From Oscillospiraceae bacterium (GTDB taxonomy: Bacteria; Bacillota; Clostridia; Oscillospirales; Ruminococcaceae), in NCBI GenBank assembly GCA_020024615.1, contig JAHHTP010000022.1, positions 1-29,590 of the forward strand: a stretch of DNA of 29,590 nucleotides, written 5' to 3'. This document shows positions 21,233 through 29,590 of the stretch, piece by piece. How positions within the stretch are numbered: position 1 is the stretch's first letter; each line of letters opens with the position of its first letter. A model generated the notes under the pieces. That model saw only the letters and a list, made by a program, of their open reading frames with translations, made no database searches and was not told the origin of the DNA. A program made the position numbers and the translations under genes.

Positions 21233-22360
21233 ATGGAATTCATTTGTTCAAAAAATGAACTGATTGAAGCAATTTCAAATGTATCTTTAGCTTCTGTTGT
21301 TCGTTCTGCTATGCCAATTCTGGAAGGCGTTTATCTGGAGGTCAATGAAAATAAAACCTTGACTGTATTATCTTTCAATTTACAAATGGGGATCAGTAAA
21401 ACATTATCCCTGTCTTTGGCTAAATCAGGTAGTATTGTATTAAAAGCTTCTTTATTATCCAATATTATTTCCAAAATGCCGGAAGGCATGCTTCATTTTA
21501 CCACCAACGATAAACAGATGGTTACTATCGCTTCCGGTTCTATCGAATTTACCATTTCAGGTATGGATGCAACTGCATATCCGCAAATTCCAGCTGTAAC
21601 TATGCAGACACAATTTGGTATTCCACAGAATGTTCTTTACAATATGTTGGAGCAAACTTTATTTGCTTCCCCTACCATGGAACAGAGTGGAACAAATAAC
21701 GGTGTCCTGTTTCAAATCCACGATCATCTTTTGACCATTGTAACACTGGATAATTATCGATTGGCGCTTCGTCGGGAACCTGTTGAGGTAGATGAAGAAA
21801 TCAAAGTAAAAATTCCTTCCAAAACACTATATGACTTGATGCGTATCCTTTCAAAACTGTCATCCTCATCCAAAGAAGAAAAACAGGTAGCCATTACCAT
21901 TTCAGACAGTCATCTTTTATTTGTTGTCGATGGTTATGAAATTGTTTCCCGTCTAGCAGAGGGTGAGTTTATCGATTATGAAAAGGTTATTCCGAATGAT
22001 AGTTCTACCACATTAAAAGTGAATGTGCGTGATCTACATAACAGTTTAAATCGTGCTTCTATTGTTATCAATGAAAAAACAAAATCCGCTATCAAATGCA
22101 CGGTCAGCAATCAAAATATGAATATTTACTGTGATACGCCGCTGGGCAGAATCAATGAGAATCTGTCGATTGAACAGGAGGGCGATGATCTTCGTTTCGG
22201 TTTTAATAACCGTTATATGATGGATGCTTTGAAAGCTTGTGACAGTGATGAAATTAAAATAAATCTGAAAACACCACTTTCTCCGATTCTGTTTGTACCG
22301 CTGGAAGGAGATCATTTTCTTTTCCTGGTTCTGCCGATTCGCCTGAAAGATGATGAATAA
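21233..22360 (+). CDS. dnaN: DNA polymerase III beta subunit (sliding clamp)
   Basis: DnaN forms the dimeric ring that tethers polymerases and mismatch-repair and loader proteins to DNA. The 375-aa product has the usual three repeats of the clamp fold and begins MEFICSKNELIEAISNVSLA, then PILEGVYLEV. It ends in the conserved FLFLVLPIRL, which lines the peptide-binding cleft (the family form is MPMR/L). AAAGGAG precedes the ATG at 21233. Next gene is yaaA after 24 bp, which implies one transcript through recF and gyrB. Confidence 0.97.
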   Translation: MEFICSKNELIEAISNVSLASVVRSAMPILEGVYLEVNENKTLTVLSFNLQMGISKTLSLSLAKSGSIVLKASLLSNIISKMPEGMLHFTTNDKQMVTIASGSIEFTISGMDATAYPQIPAVTMQTQFGIPQNVLYNMLEQTLFASPTMEQSGTNNGVLFQIHDHLLTIVTLDNYRLALRREPVEVDEEIKVKIPSKTLYDLMRILSKLSSSSKEEKQVAITISDSHLLFVVDGYEIVSRLAEGEFIDYEKVIPNDSSTTLKVNVRDLHNSLNRASIVINEKTKSAIKCTVSNQNMNIYCDTPLGRINENLSIEQEGDDLRFGFNNRYMMDALKACDSDEIKINLKTPLSPILFVPLEGDHFLFLVLPIRLKDDE

Positions 22361-22384
22361 TAACAGATAAAGGAATGAGATACC

Positions 22385-22603
22385 GTGAATACAACATCTA
22401 TTGCAATTAAAACTGAATTTATCCGTTTGGATCAGCTGTTAAAATTTTCCGGGCTGGTGGATACAGGCGGAATGGCGAAAGAAATCATTCAGCAGGGCTA
22501 TGTTTTTGTAAATGGCGAATGTTGCACCATGCGTGGCAAAAAAATTCGGCCTGGTGATAAAATTACAGTTGAAAATGAAACCGTGCTGGTTACTGCTTCA
22601 TAA
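22385..22603 (+). CDS. yaaA: S4-domain RNA-binding protein YaaA
   Basis: This is a 72-aa single S4 domain protein. The S4 core reads IRLDQLLKFSGLVDTGGMAK and then the VNGECCTMRGKKIRPGDKI segment, as in YaaA/RlbA found between dnaN and recF in Bacillota. In Bacillus the protein is linked to ribosome assembly and biofilm control; the exact role is not known to me. The start is GTG at 22385, with AAAGGA 10 nt upstream. Confidence 0.93.
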   Translation: MNTTSIAIKTEFIRLDQLLKFSGLVDTGGMAKEIIQQGYVFVNGECCTMRGKKIRPGDKITVENETVLVTAS

Positions 22604-22617
22604 GGGAAGGATTAAAA

Positions 22618-23751
22618 TTGGCCATTACTGAAGTTGAACTTTTGGGTTATCGCAACATCAAACAATTAATCATGCAGCCTGATCCAGGTATCAATTTGCT
22701 GTACGGGGCAAATGGACAGGGAAAAACCAACCTGCTCGAAGCTATTTGGCTGTTTACTGGCATGCCAAGCTTCCGTGATGCAAAATTAAAAGATTGTGTC
22801 GGTTTTGGACAGGAACATGCAAAGCTGGAATTGACTTGTGTAGATGCTTATCTGCAAAAGGCAAAAATCTGTTTGGGCAGTGAAAAACAGGTTCTGTTTA
22901 ATGGAATTCGTTACCCTTCTCTATCCAAAGCGGCAGGATATTTCCGCTGTGTAGTGTTTGCACCCAATCATCTTTATCTATTTCATGACGGACCAAAGGC
23001 ACGAAGAGATCTTTTAAATCAAATGATTTCACAGCTGCGGCAGGATTATGCATCCTACTTGAATGATTATGAAAAACTAATCATTAACCGGAATGCTCTG
23101 CTGCGAGACTACAAAAACCGCGCAGATCTTCCCATACTTTTAGAGCCATGGGATTTACAGCTTTCTCAGATTGGAACCTGGCTGACGGTATACCGCAGTG
23201 AATATGTCGGATATTTAAGTCAGTATATCGGGGAAATCTATCATGGTTTGTCTGGTGGAACGGAAAAACTGACGATTTCTTTTCATTCTACCGTATTTGA
23301 AAATGAACAGCTGGACGGGTATCGTCGAGAATCTGCACAAGTGTATTTTGATAAATTGCAGCAGACGCTACAAGAAGATCTGGCGTTTGGCCATACCTCA
23401 ATAGGAGCACATAGGGATGATTTGGAATTTTTCTTAGACGGTTTACCGTTAAAAACATTTGGCTCACAGGGACAGCAGCGCAGTGCAGTGATTGCACTGA
23501 AAATTGCACAATCTCAGTTAATTGACCGTTTGACCGGCGAGAAAGCGGTGATTCTTTTGGATGATGTTATGAGTGAACTGGATGTTTCCCGTCAGAATTA
23601 TATTTTGAATCAGCTGGACAGTAATCAGGTATTTATCACCTGCTGCGATCCAGCTAATACCATGCGACTGAAAGCTGGAAAGATTTTCCACATTCATGCA
23701 GGCACACTGCAAGAAGAAAGGCGGGCAGGAGAATCATGTACCTGCATTTAG
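22618..23751 (+). CDS. recF: DNA replication and repair protein RecF
   Basis: RecF is an SMC-like ATPase that, with RecO and RecR, loads RecA at gaps. The 377-aa product has Walker A GANGQGKT (30-37), ABC signature GSQGQQRS (282-289) and Walker B VILLDD (311-316). The start is TTG at 22618, with AAGGGAAGGA just upstream (overlapping the yaaA stop region), giving a protein that begins MAITEVELLGYRNIK. No ATG nearby fits the family. The end overlaps remB by 16 bp. Confidence 0.96.
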   Translation: MAITEVELLGYRNIKQLIMQPDPGINLLYGANGQGKTNLLEAIWLFTGMPSFRDAKLKDCVGFGQEHAKLELTCVDAYLQKAKICLGSEKQVLFNGIRYPSLSKAAGYFRCVVFAPNHLYLFHDGPKARRDLLNQMISQLRQDYASYLNDYEKLIINRNALLRDYKNRADLPILLEPWDLQLSQIGTWLTVYRSEYVGYLSQYIGEIYHGLSGGTEKLTISFHSTVFENEQLDGYRRESAQVYFDKLQQTLQEDLAFGHTSIGAHRDDLEFFLDGLPLKTFGSQGQQRSAVIALKIAQSQLIDRLTGEKAVILLDDVMSELDVSRQNYILNQLDSNQVFITCCDPANTMRLKAGKIFHIHAGTLQEERRAGESCTCI

Positions 23752-24026
23752 GTGAACAGGAAACCATCAGAAGTGATGATATTATCGGGATTTTTGATTT
23801 GGAGAACACTTCTATCTCAAAAGCAACCCGTGATTTGTTGACGCAGGCAGAAAAAAATGCCCAAGTCATTAATGTAACAGATAAATTGCCGAAATCCTTT
23901 GTTTTATGTCAGAACAAAAAGACCGGCAAACAGAAAATATATATCTTGCAGATGTCTGCTGCAACTATGTATAAGCGTTCTGGTTTCATCAACCGTTTGG
24001 CGGAGCAGAAACCGGAAGATATTTGA
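23736..24026 (+). CDS. remB: RemB (YaaB) extracellular matrix regulator homologue
   Basis: The 96-aa product begins MYLHLGEQETIRSDDIIGIF, the clear hallmark of the RemB/YaaB family located between recF and gyrB in Bacillota. RemB was found in Bacillus subtilis as an activator of biofilm matrix genes. The C-terminal part (PKSFVLC, then SAATMYKRSGFINRL) also follows the family pattern, with a longer middle than the ~81-aa Bacillus protein. The start lies 16 bp inside recF, with AGGCGGGAG upstream. The regulatory target in this organism is unknown. Confidence 0.9.
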   Translation: MYLHLGEQETIRSDDIIGIFDLENTSISKATRDLLTQAEKNAQVINVTDKLPKSFVLCQNKKTGKQKIYILQMSAATMYKRSGFINRLAEQKPEDI

Positions 24027-24040
24027 TTTGGAGGTATATT

Positions 24041-25975
24041 GTGGATATAACAACAGTTGGACAGGATTATGGTGCGGAACAGATTCAGGTGCTGGAAGGA
24101 CTGGAAGCGGTTCGCAAGCGCCCGGGTATGTATATTGGCTCGACAAGTGTCAATGGTCTGCACCATCTTGTTTATGAGATTGTCGATAATGCCATTGACG
24201 AGGCATTGGCGGGATTCTGCACAATTATCGATGTAGAACTACTGCCGGGTGATATCGTCAGGGTTCGGGACAATGGTCGTGGCATTCCGGTCGGAATTCA
24301 TCCGAAAGAAGGAATCTCCGCTGCTACCGTTGCATATACCATACTGCATGCCGGTGGTAAATTTGGCGGTGGTGGTTATAAAGTTGCGGGTGGTCTGCAT
24401 GGTGTAGGTGCTTCGGTTGTAAATGCATTAAGTGAATGGTTGGAAATCACAGTTTATGATGGTGAGAATATTTGGTTCCAGCATTTTGAGCGCGGACATT
24501 ATGATGAACTGCTGAAAAAGATTGGTGATACCGATCAAACTGGTACCATTGTTACCTTTCGCCCAGATGCAGAAATTTTTGAAACCACAAATTTTGATTA
24601 CGGTACTCTGCTTTCTCGTCTACGTGAGCAGGCATTTCTGAATGCTGGCTTGAAAATCAACTTTACAGACAGTCGAGATGCAGATCATGTTCAGCATGAG
24701 GAACTGCATTATGAAGGCGGTATCCGTAGTTATGTGGAATATGTGCATAAACGCCGCTCGTTAGAAGTTTTGCATAAGGATATTATCTATCTCAGCCGTA
24801 CACAGGATGGTTATACCGCAGAAATCGCAATGCAATATAATGACAGCTACAATGAGCTGATTGCATCCTTTGCCAATAATATAAAAACTGGTGAGGGTGG
24901 TACACATGAAACCGGCTTTAAAAATGCACTAACCCGTGTCTTCAATGATTACGGTCGTAAATTCGGCCTGCTCAAAGATGGTGATAAAAATTTAGCCGGC
25001 GAGGATGTGCGCGAAGGTTTAACCGTTGTTATCAGTGTTAAGTTGCCGGAATGTCAGTTTGAAGGTCAGACCAAAACCAAACTTGGCAACAGTGAGATGC
25101 GCGGTTTCGTGGATAATATGGTGACCGACTGTCTGGAACGGTATTTTGAAGAAAATCCGACCGTTGCCCGTGCCATTATGGATAAAGCGGTTGGCGCACA
25201 GCGTGCAAGAGAGGCAGCAAGACGCGCAAGAGATTTAACCAGAAGAAAATCTGCATTGGAAACCGCTTCTTTGCCAGGTAAATTGGCTGACTGTTCAGAG
25301 CGTGGCACCGATGGAACGGAACTTTACATCGTAGAGGGTGACTCTGCGGGTGGTTCAGCAAAACTTGGACGCGACCGCCGTTATCAAGCAATCCTGCCGC
25401 TTTGGGGTAAAATGCTGAATGTTGAAAAAGCAAGACTGGATAAGGTTTACGGCAATGAAAAGTTGATGCCAGTTGTGACAGCACTTGGATGTGGCTTGGG
25501 TTCTGAAATTGATATGACCAAACTGCGTTATGGTAAAGTTGTCATTATGGCCGATGCAGATGTCGATGGTTCCCACATTCGTACCCTGCTTTTAACCTTC
25601 TTTTTCCGCTATATGCGTCCACTGATTGAAGATGGACATGTGTATATTGCACAGCCACCCCTGTTTAAACTAACTCGTGGTAAGGAAATTCATTACGCTT
25701 ATTCGGATAAACAGCGTGATATGTATGCCCAGCAGATGTCTGCCAGTGGTAAAAACAAGGTGGAAATTCAGCGTTATAAAGGTCTTGGTGAGATGGATCC
25801 GGAACAGCTTTGGGAAACGACCATGAATCCAGAAGTGCGCACCATGGTGAAAGTTGAGCTAGAGGATGCACAGCATGCAGACGAGATTTTCTCGGTTCTG
25901 ATGGGGGACAAGGTTGAGCCGCGCCGTGAATTTATCGAAGCTAACGCAAAATATGTTCAGAATCTGGATGTCTGA
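24041..25975 (+). CDS. gyrB: DNA gyrase subunit B
   Basis: GyrB supplies the ATPase and TOPRIM parts of gyrase, which introduces negative supercoils. The 644-aa product has the GHKL ATPase motif EIVDNAIDEAL (46-56), and the TOPRIM metal site EGDSAGGSAK (Glu432) and DADVDGSH (Asp505, 507 and 509). The closing YKGLGEMDPEQLWETTMNPE block is present. I chose GTG at 24041, with GGAGG 6 nt upstream. A TTG at 24023 would give a six-residue extension, but puts the ribosome site inside the gene. Next gene is 20 bp downstream, implying one operon with the YcxB-like gene and gyrA. Confidence 0.97.
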   Translation: MDITTVGQDYGAEQIQVLEGLEAVRKRPGMYIGSTSVNGLHHLVYEIVDNAIDEALAGFCTIIDVELLPGDIVRVRDNGRGIPVGIHPKEGISAATVAYTILHAGGKFGGGGYKVAGGLHGVGASVVNALSEWLEITVYDGENIWFQHFERGHYDELLKKIGDTDQTGTIVTFRPDAEIFETTNFDYGTLLSRLREQAFLNAGLKINFTDSRDADHVQHEELHYEGGIRSYVEYVHKRRSLEVLHKDIIYLSRTQDGYTAEIAMQYNDSYNELIASFANNIKTGEGGTHETGFKNALTRVFNDYGRKFGLLKDGDKNLAGEDVREGLTVVISVKLPECQFEGQTKTKLGNSEMRGFVDNMVTDCLERYFEENPTVARAIMDKAVGAQRAREAARRARDLTRRKSALETASLPGKLADCSERGTDGTELYIVEGDSAGGSAKLGRDRRYQAILPLWGKMLNVEKARLDKVYGNEKLMPVVTALGCGLGSEIDMTKLRYGKVVIMADADVDGSHIRTLLLTFFFRYMRPLIEDGHVYIAQPPLFKLTRGKEIHYAYSDKQRDMYAQQMSASGKNKVEIQRYKGLGEMDPEQLWETTMNPEVRTMVKVELEDAQHADEIFSVLMGDKVEPRREFIEANAKYVQNLDV

Positions 25976-25995
25976 TATCTGGAAAGGAATTGTAG

Positions 25996-26796
25996 ATGGA
26001 AGAAAATAAAAATAAACAGGCAAGTGAAGCGGATTTGCTGACCGATGCCGAAATCGATTCCCTGGAGCAGGATGCTTCTGATTCGGATGTCGTTGCAGAT
26101 ATGATTGATGAGGATGAGATCATCACCTTTGGTGTAAATGATGATAAAAAGAAAAAATCAAAATTTTTAGAAGATAAGGTGGATGCTTCTACACCGGAGC
26201 TGACTGCAGATAACTATGATATCCATATTCCAACACCACAGCCGGAGGATGCCGATGCCCGTATCGCGGGCAAAACCCCGTTGCGCATTGTTTATGATAT
26301 GAACGGTGCTGAGGTTACCGATGGCTTAAAGCGTTTTCATCAGCTGACTCTATACACCAAAAACATAGTTTACACCATTATACTTTTTGTAATATTCTGC
26401 TTGTATGTATATCGTATTACAACCGCACAAGCTGCAGATTCAATGCAGTATTTCCTTGCAGTCACCTGTGTTGCATTGGTTGCATTTTTGTGGTATATGC
26501 CATTTCGTCATATTAAAGCTACCCGTGAAGCGGTTGAGAAGGCTCATAACACCTTTACGGTAGATTTTTATGATACCTGTATTATGGTCGGTGACGAGGG
26601 ACAGCAGCAGATGGTTGACTATGAATTGCAGAAACCGCGTGTCATAGCGTTTGAAACGCCGTTAAACTTCTGCGTGGGCGTCGGGAAGGAAAAGGTGTTC
26701 ATTGTACCGAAACGTTGCACAGGGGAGTTTACAGACGCTGTCAGAGCTTGTCTGCAAACTGGATTCAAAGATAAGTTTAAAAGTTTCACCGCGTAA
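25996..26796 (+). CDS. YcxB-like two-helix membrane protein with acidic N-terminus
   Basis: The N-terminal ~90 residues are hydrophilic, acidic and probably disordered, with DEDEIITFGVNDDKKKKSKF. Two membrane segments follow, about 123-142 (NIVYTIILFVIFCLYVYRI) and 151-169 (QYFLAVTCVALVAFLWYMP). The C-terminal ~95 residues resemble the YcxB-like domain (HNTFTVDFYDTCIMV, then FCVGVGKEKVFIVPKRC). No enzymatic motif is seen. It sits between gyrB and gyrA, which are normally adjacent in Bacillota. GGAAAGG precedes the ATG at 25996. Function is unknown; the family name is my best match, not a certain one. Confidence 0.78.
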   Translation: MEENKNKQASEADLLTDAEIDSLEQDASDSDVVADMIDEDEIITFGVNDDKKKKSKFLEDKVDASTPELTADNYDIHIPTPQPEDADARIAGKTPLRIVYDMNGAEVTDGLKRFHQLTLYTKNIVYTIILFVIFCLYVYRITTAQAADSMQYFLAVTCVALVAFLWYMPFRHIKATREAVEKAHNTFTVDFYDTCIMVGDEGQQQMVDYELQKPRVIAFETPLNFCVGVGKEKVFIVPKRCTGEFTDAVRACLQTGFKDKFKSFTA

Positions 26797-26825
26797 TATC
26801 GTTTGGCGGCGAAATACAGAAAGGT

Positions 26826-29348
26826 ATGGTACCTATTTTGGATAACATAAATTCATCAAATATTATCAATGTCGATATTGCGAAAGAGATGAAGGATTCG
26901 TTCCTTGCTTATTCCATGTCGGTTATCGTACAGCGTGCGCTGCCGGATGTCAGAGACGGTTTGAAACCGGTACACCGTCGCATCCTTTATACGATGCATG
27001 AAAACAATCTGACCCCGGACAAAGCCTACCGTAAGTGTGCGGATACCGTTGGTTCGGTTCTGGGTCGCTATCATCCGCATGGCGATGCGTCGGTTTATGA
27101 TGCAATGGTTCGCCTGGCGCAAGACTTTAGTATGCGCTATCCGCTGATTGACGGCCACGGAAACTTCGGTTCGGTCGATGGTGACCCAGCTGCGGCTTAT
27201 CGTTATACTGAGTCCCGTATGAGTAAGATGGCTTTGGAAATGTTGACAGACATTGAAAAAGACACCATTGATTATCAGGCGAACTATGACGACCGTTTAA
27301 AAGAGCCGGTTGTTTTGCCGTCCCGTTACCCAAATCTTTTGGTAAACGGTTCGGTCGGTATTGCGGTTGGTATGGCGACCAATATTCCACCACATAATCT
27401 GGGAGAGGTAATTGATGCGATTGATTTGCTGATGGAGAATCCAGAAGCAGATTTAAATGCGCTGATGACCTGCATCAAAGGTCCAGACTTTCCAACTGCC
27501 GGCATTATTATGGGCAAATCCGGTATCCGTAGCGCATATGCAACTGGACGCGGCAAGATCACGCTGCGTGCCCGCACAGAAATCGAAGAAATTAAAGCGA
27601 ATAAAACCGCGATTATCATTACAGAATTGCCTTATATGGTAAATAAGGCGCGTCTGCAAGAGAATATTGCAAATCTGGTTAAAGATAAACGCATTGAGGG
27701 AATCACTGATATTCGTGATGAGACCGATCGCAATGGCATGCGTGTTGTGATCGAACTGCGCCGAGATGCCAATCCGCAGATAGTTCTAAACCATCTGTTT
27801 ACCTATACGCAGATGCAGGATACGGTTGGCGTTATCATGTTGGCGCTGGTGGACGGACAACCGAAGGTTATGACCTTAAAGGAGATGCTTCAGGAATATA
27901 TCAAGTTCCAGGAAGATGTTATCCGCAGAAGAACGCAGTTTGACCTGCGTAAAGCAAAAGAGCGTGAACATATCTTAGAAGGTCTGAAAATCGCGCAGGA
28001 TAATATCGATGAAGTTATCCGCATCATCCGTAGCCATAAAACAATCCAGGAGGGCAAAGAAGCTCTGATTGCGCGTTTTGGTTTAACAGATGTACAGGCT
28101 TCTGCAATCGTTGCAATGCGTATAGGACAGCTTGCAGGTTTGGAACGAGAAAAAATCGAGGAAGAGCTGCATCAGCTTTTGGAAAAAATCGCTTATTATG
28201 AGAGCGTTCTGGCAGACGAGAATCTGGTTAAGGGCATTATTCGTGATGAGCTGGCTGAGATTCGCAAGAAATTCGGTGATGAACGTCGTACGGAGATTCA
28301 GGCTGTTTCGGGTGAGGTCGATATTGAGGATTTGATTCCGGATGAAAACAGCATTGTAACTCTTACGCATGCGGGATATATCAAACGCCAGGCGGCTGAG
28401 CTGTACAAAACACAGAAACGCGGTGGTCGTGGTGTAACTGGCGTTAAAAACCGAGAAGAAGATTTTGTAAAAGATATTTTTGCTTGCACCTCCCATGACA
28501 GCTTATTGCTGTTTAGTAATATGGGTAAGGTTTATAAACTAAAATGCTATGAACTTCCAGAGGGAAGCAAAACAGCTAAGGGAACAAATGTCGTGAATCT
28601 TCTGCCACTTGATCCGCAAGAGAGAGTAGAATGTATCATCAATGTTACAGATTTTGAGGCAGATCAGTATATCACATCCGTTACCAAGAAAGGCATGTTA
28701 AAGCGTACAAAGCTGTCAGCGTACAGTAATGTTCGTAAAAACGGTTTGGCTGCGGTTGGATTGAATGAAGGAGATGAACTGGCTGCGGTTCGTCTGACAG
28801 ATGGAACTGGTGATCTTTTAGTTGCTACCAGAAATGGTAAATCCATTCGCTTTGATGAATCTAAAGTTACGCCACTTTCCAGAAAGTCGCGAGGAGTACA
28901 TGCTATACGCCTCTTAGCGGACGATGCTGTGGTGGGTATGGTAGATGTCAAGGATGAGAATGAAATCATCGTCACGATCACTGATCGCGGCTATGGACGC
29001 CGTAGTGTGGTTTCGGAATACAGCAGACAAGGACGCGGTGGCATGGGAATCTTAAACTATAAGGTTTCAGATGTGAAAGGTCACGTGGTTGGCATCTATC
29101 AGGTTGCCGAAGACATGGATTTGATTATGATTTCGGATGATGGTATTGTAATTCGTATTAAATCATCTGATATTCCAATGATGAAGCGCAGCGCGGGCGG
29201 TGTTCGTGTTATGCGTCTAAAGGATGATGTCAGCCTGGTGTCTGTTGCAGCGTCAGAACATGACGAAGAGGAAGAAACAGAGCAGATTGATATGGATTCC
29301 ATTGAGCAGGAGTCAGAATCTGTTGAGGCAGAAGTAGAGGCTGAATAA
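26826..29348 (+). CDS. gyrA: DNA gyrase subunit A
   Basis: GyrA cuts and rejoins DNA and wraps it. The 840-aa product has the winged-helix core with active-site Tyr127 in AAAYRYTESRM. The quinolone-determining segment reads HPHGDASVYDAM, so the position equal to E. coli Ser83 is Ala. The GyrA box QKRGGRG that allows wrapping starts the beta-pinwheel domain, which is followed by an acidic tail rich in Glu, Ser and Asp. The start is uncertain: ATG 26826 has AAAGG only 1 nt upstream, whereas an in-frame TTG at 26838 is better spaced. A terminator follows. Confidence 0.96.
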   Translation: MVPILDNINSSNIINVDIAKEMKDSFLAYSMSVIVQRALPDVRDGLKPVHRRILYTMHENNLTPDKAYRKCADTVGSVLGRYHPHGDASVYDAMVRLAQDFSMRYPLIDGHGNFGSVDGDPAAAYRYTESRMSKMALEMLTDIEKDTIDYQANYDDRLKEPVVLPSRYPNLLVNGSVGIAVGMATNIPPHNLGEVIDAIDLLMENPEADLNALMTCIKGPDFPTAGIIMGKSGIRSAYATGRGKITLRARTEIEEIKANKTAIIITELPYMVNKARLQENIANLVKDKRIEGITDIRDETDRNGMRVVIELRRDANPQIVLNHLFTYTQMQDTVGVIMLALVDGQPKVMTLKEMLQEYIKFQEDVIRRRTQFDLRKAKEREHILEGLKIAQDNIDEVIRIIRSHKTIQEGKEALIARFGLTDVQASAIVAMRIGQLAGLEREKIEEELHQLLEKIAYYESVLADENLVKGIIRDELAEIRKKFGDERRTEIQAVSGEVDIEDLIPDENSIVTLTHAGYIKRQAAELYKTQKRGGRGVTGVKNREEDFVKDIFACTSHDSLLLFSNMGKVYKLKCYELPEGSKTAKGTNVVNLLPLDPQERVECIINVTDFEADQYITSVTKKGMLKRTKLSAYSNVRKNGLAAVGLNEGDELAAVRLTDGTGDLLVATRNGKSIRFDESKVTPLSRKSRGVHAIRLLADDAVVGMVDVKDENEIIVTITDRGYGRRSVVSEYSRQGRGGMGILNYKVSDVKGHVVGIYQVAEDMDLIMISDDGIVIRIKSSDIPMMKRSAGGVRVMRLKDDVSLVSVAASEHDEEEETEQIDMDSIEQESESVEAEVEAE

Positions 29349-29356
29349 ACAAAATT

Positions 29357-29405
29357 AAAAACCGAGGTATACGGACAAGCAATCTGTATTTCTCGGTTTT
29401 CTTTT
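29357..29405 (+). terminator. Intrinsic terminator of gyrA
   Basis: A 9-bp stem AAAACCGAG/CTCGGTTTT, extended inward by a mismatched 7-bp stem (ATACGGA with TCTGTAT), then TCTTTTT. It lies just after the gyrA stop and ends the long rightward operon. Confidence 0.9.
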
Positions 29406-29407
29406 TA

Positions 29408-29590
29408 TCTAAAATGCAAGTTTAATAGCATTAAAAATTCAAAAATCGACATCATACAACACACTGTAATCAAATTGAAATTAACAGAGAGTAGAATTTT
29501 TAAATGTTGAAATTGAAGAAATAATTATAGTATTCAACTTTATCAACAACACTTATGATATTAGATTTATCATTAATTTGTGTTGGATTG
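29408..29590. other. AT-rich sequence after gyrA, no gene called
   Basis: Base composition drops in GC sharply after the gyrA terminator. I see no ribosome site or recognised feature. A minus-strand frame is open from the window edge to a TAA at 29500 (29 codons), but it is too short to support a gene. Confidence 0.5.

Noticed and set aside
29500..29589. 29-codon minus-strand frame open from the right edge, possible 3' end of a gene
   Set aside because: The length is too short in AT-rich DNA and nothing about the peptide is recognisable; sequence beyond the window is needed.

Overview
The window is a chromosomal replication-origin neighbourhood from a low-to-moderate GC Gram-positive bacterium, most likely an anaerobic Clostridia member (Oscillospirales-type gut lineage is my inference). 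The evidence is the classical Bacillota order rpmH-dnaA-dnaN-yaaA-recF-remB-gyrB-gyrA to the right, and rnpA-yidD-yidC-jag-mnmE-mnmG-rsmG-noc-parA-parB to the left. Consensus sigma-A promoters, strong AGGAGG-type ribosome sites, a RemB homologue and a Noc paralogue of ParB support this. I cannot name a species.

Layout. 1-240: two tandem tRNA-Lys genes on the minus strand. 398-2322: lepA (EF4) with its own promoter and terminator. 2414-2809: minus-strand tRNA-Glu(CTC), tRNA-Glu(TTC) and tRNA-Met cluster, read in the order Met-Glu-Glu from a consensus promoter. 2986-3975: an unrecognised plus-strand cluster of three small proteins, the last membrane-anchored. 4006-5336: a small membrane protein overlapping a D-2-hydroxyacid dehydrogenase gene. 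5337-6931: guaB. 6994-9090: acyl-ACP thioesterase and serS. 9114-11781: parB, parA and noc. 11870-16010: rsmG, mnmG and mnmE. 16052-19212: jag, yidC, yidD, rnpA and rpmH.

Gene direction flips between rpmH (leftward) and dnaA (rightward) at about 19,119-19,468, as expected for divergent replication arms. To the right are dnaA, dnaN, an S4 RNA-binding protein, recF, remB, gyrB, a YcxB-like membrane protein and gyrA, ending in a terminator. lepA and the three-gene cluster run against the inferred leftward fork.

How the genes work together. DnaA, DnaN, RecF and gyrase initiate, process and relieve replication. ParA, ParB and three parS sites segregate the new origins, and Noc ties nucleoid position to division. 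RpmH, RnpA, YidD, YidC and Jag cover the ribosome, tRNA processing and membrane insertion. MnmE, MnmG and RsmG modify tRNA and rRNA.

The core genes are ordinary. The interesting signals lie between and inside them: two of the three parS sites form the heart of terminator-like hairpins, long perfect inverted repeats sit in both the dnaA and dnaN leaders, strong DnaA boxes are absent from both usual origin intervals, and a few uncharacterised genes are present. I did not see a phage, IS element, CRISPR array or defence island.
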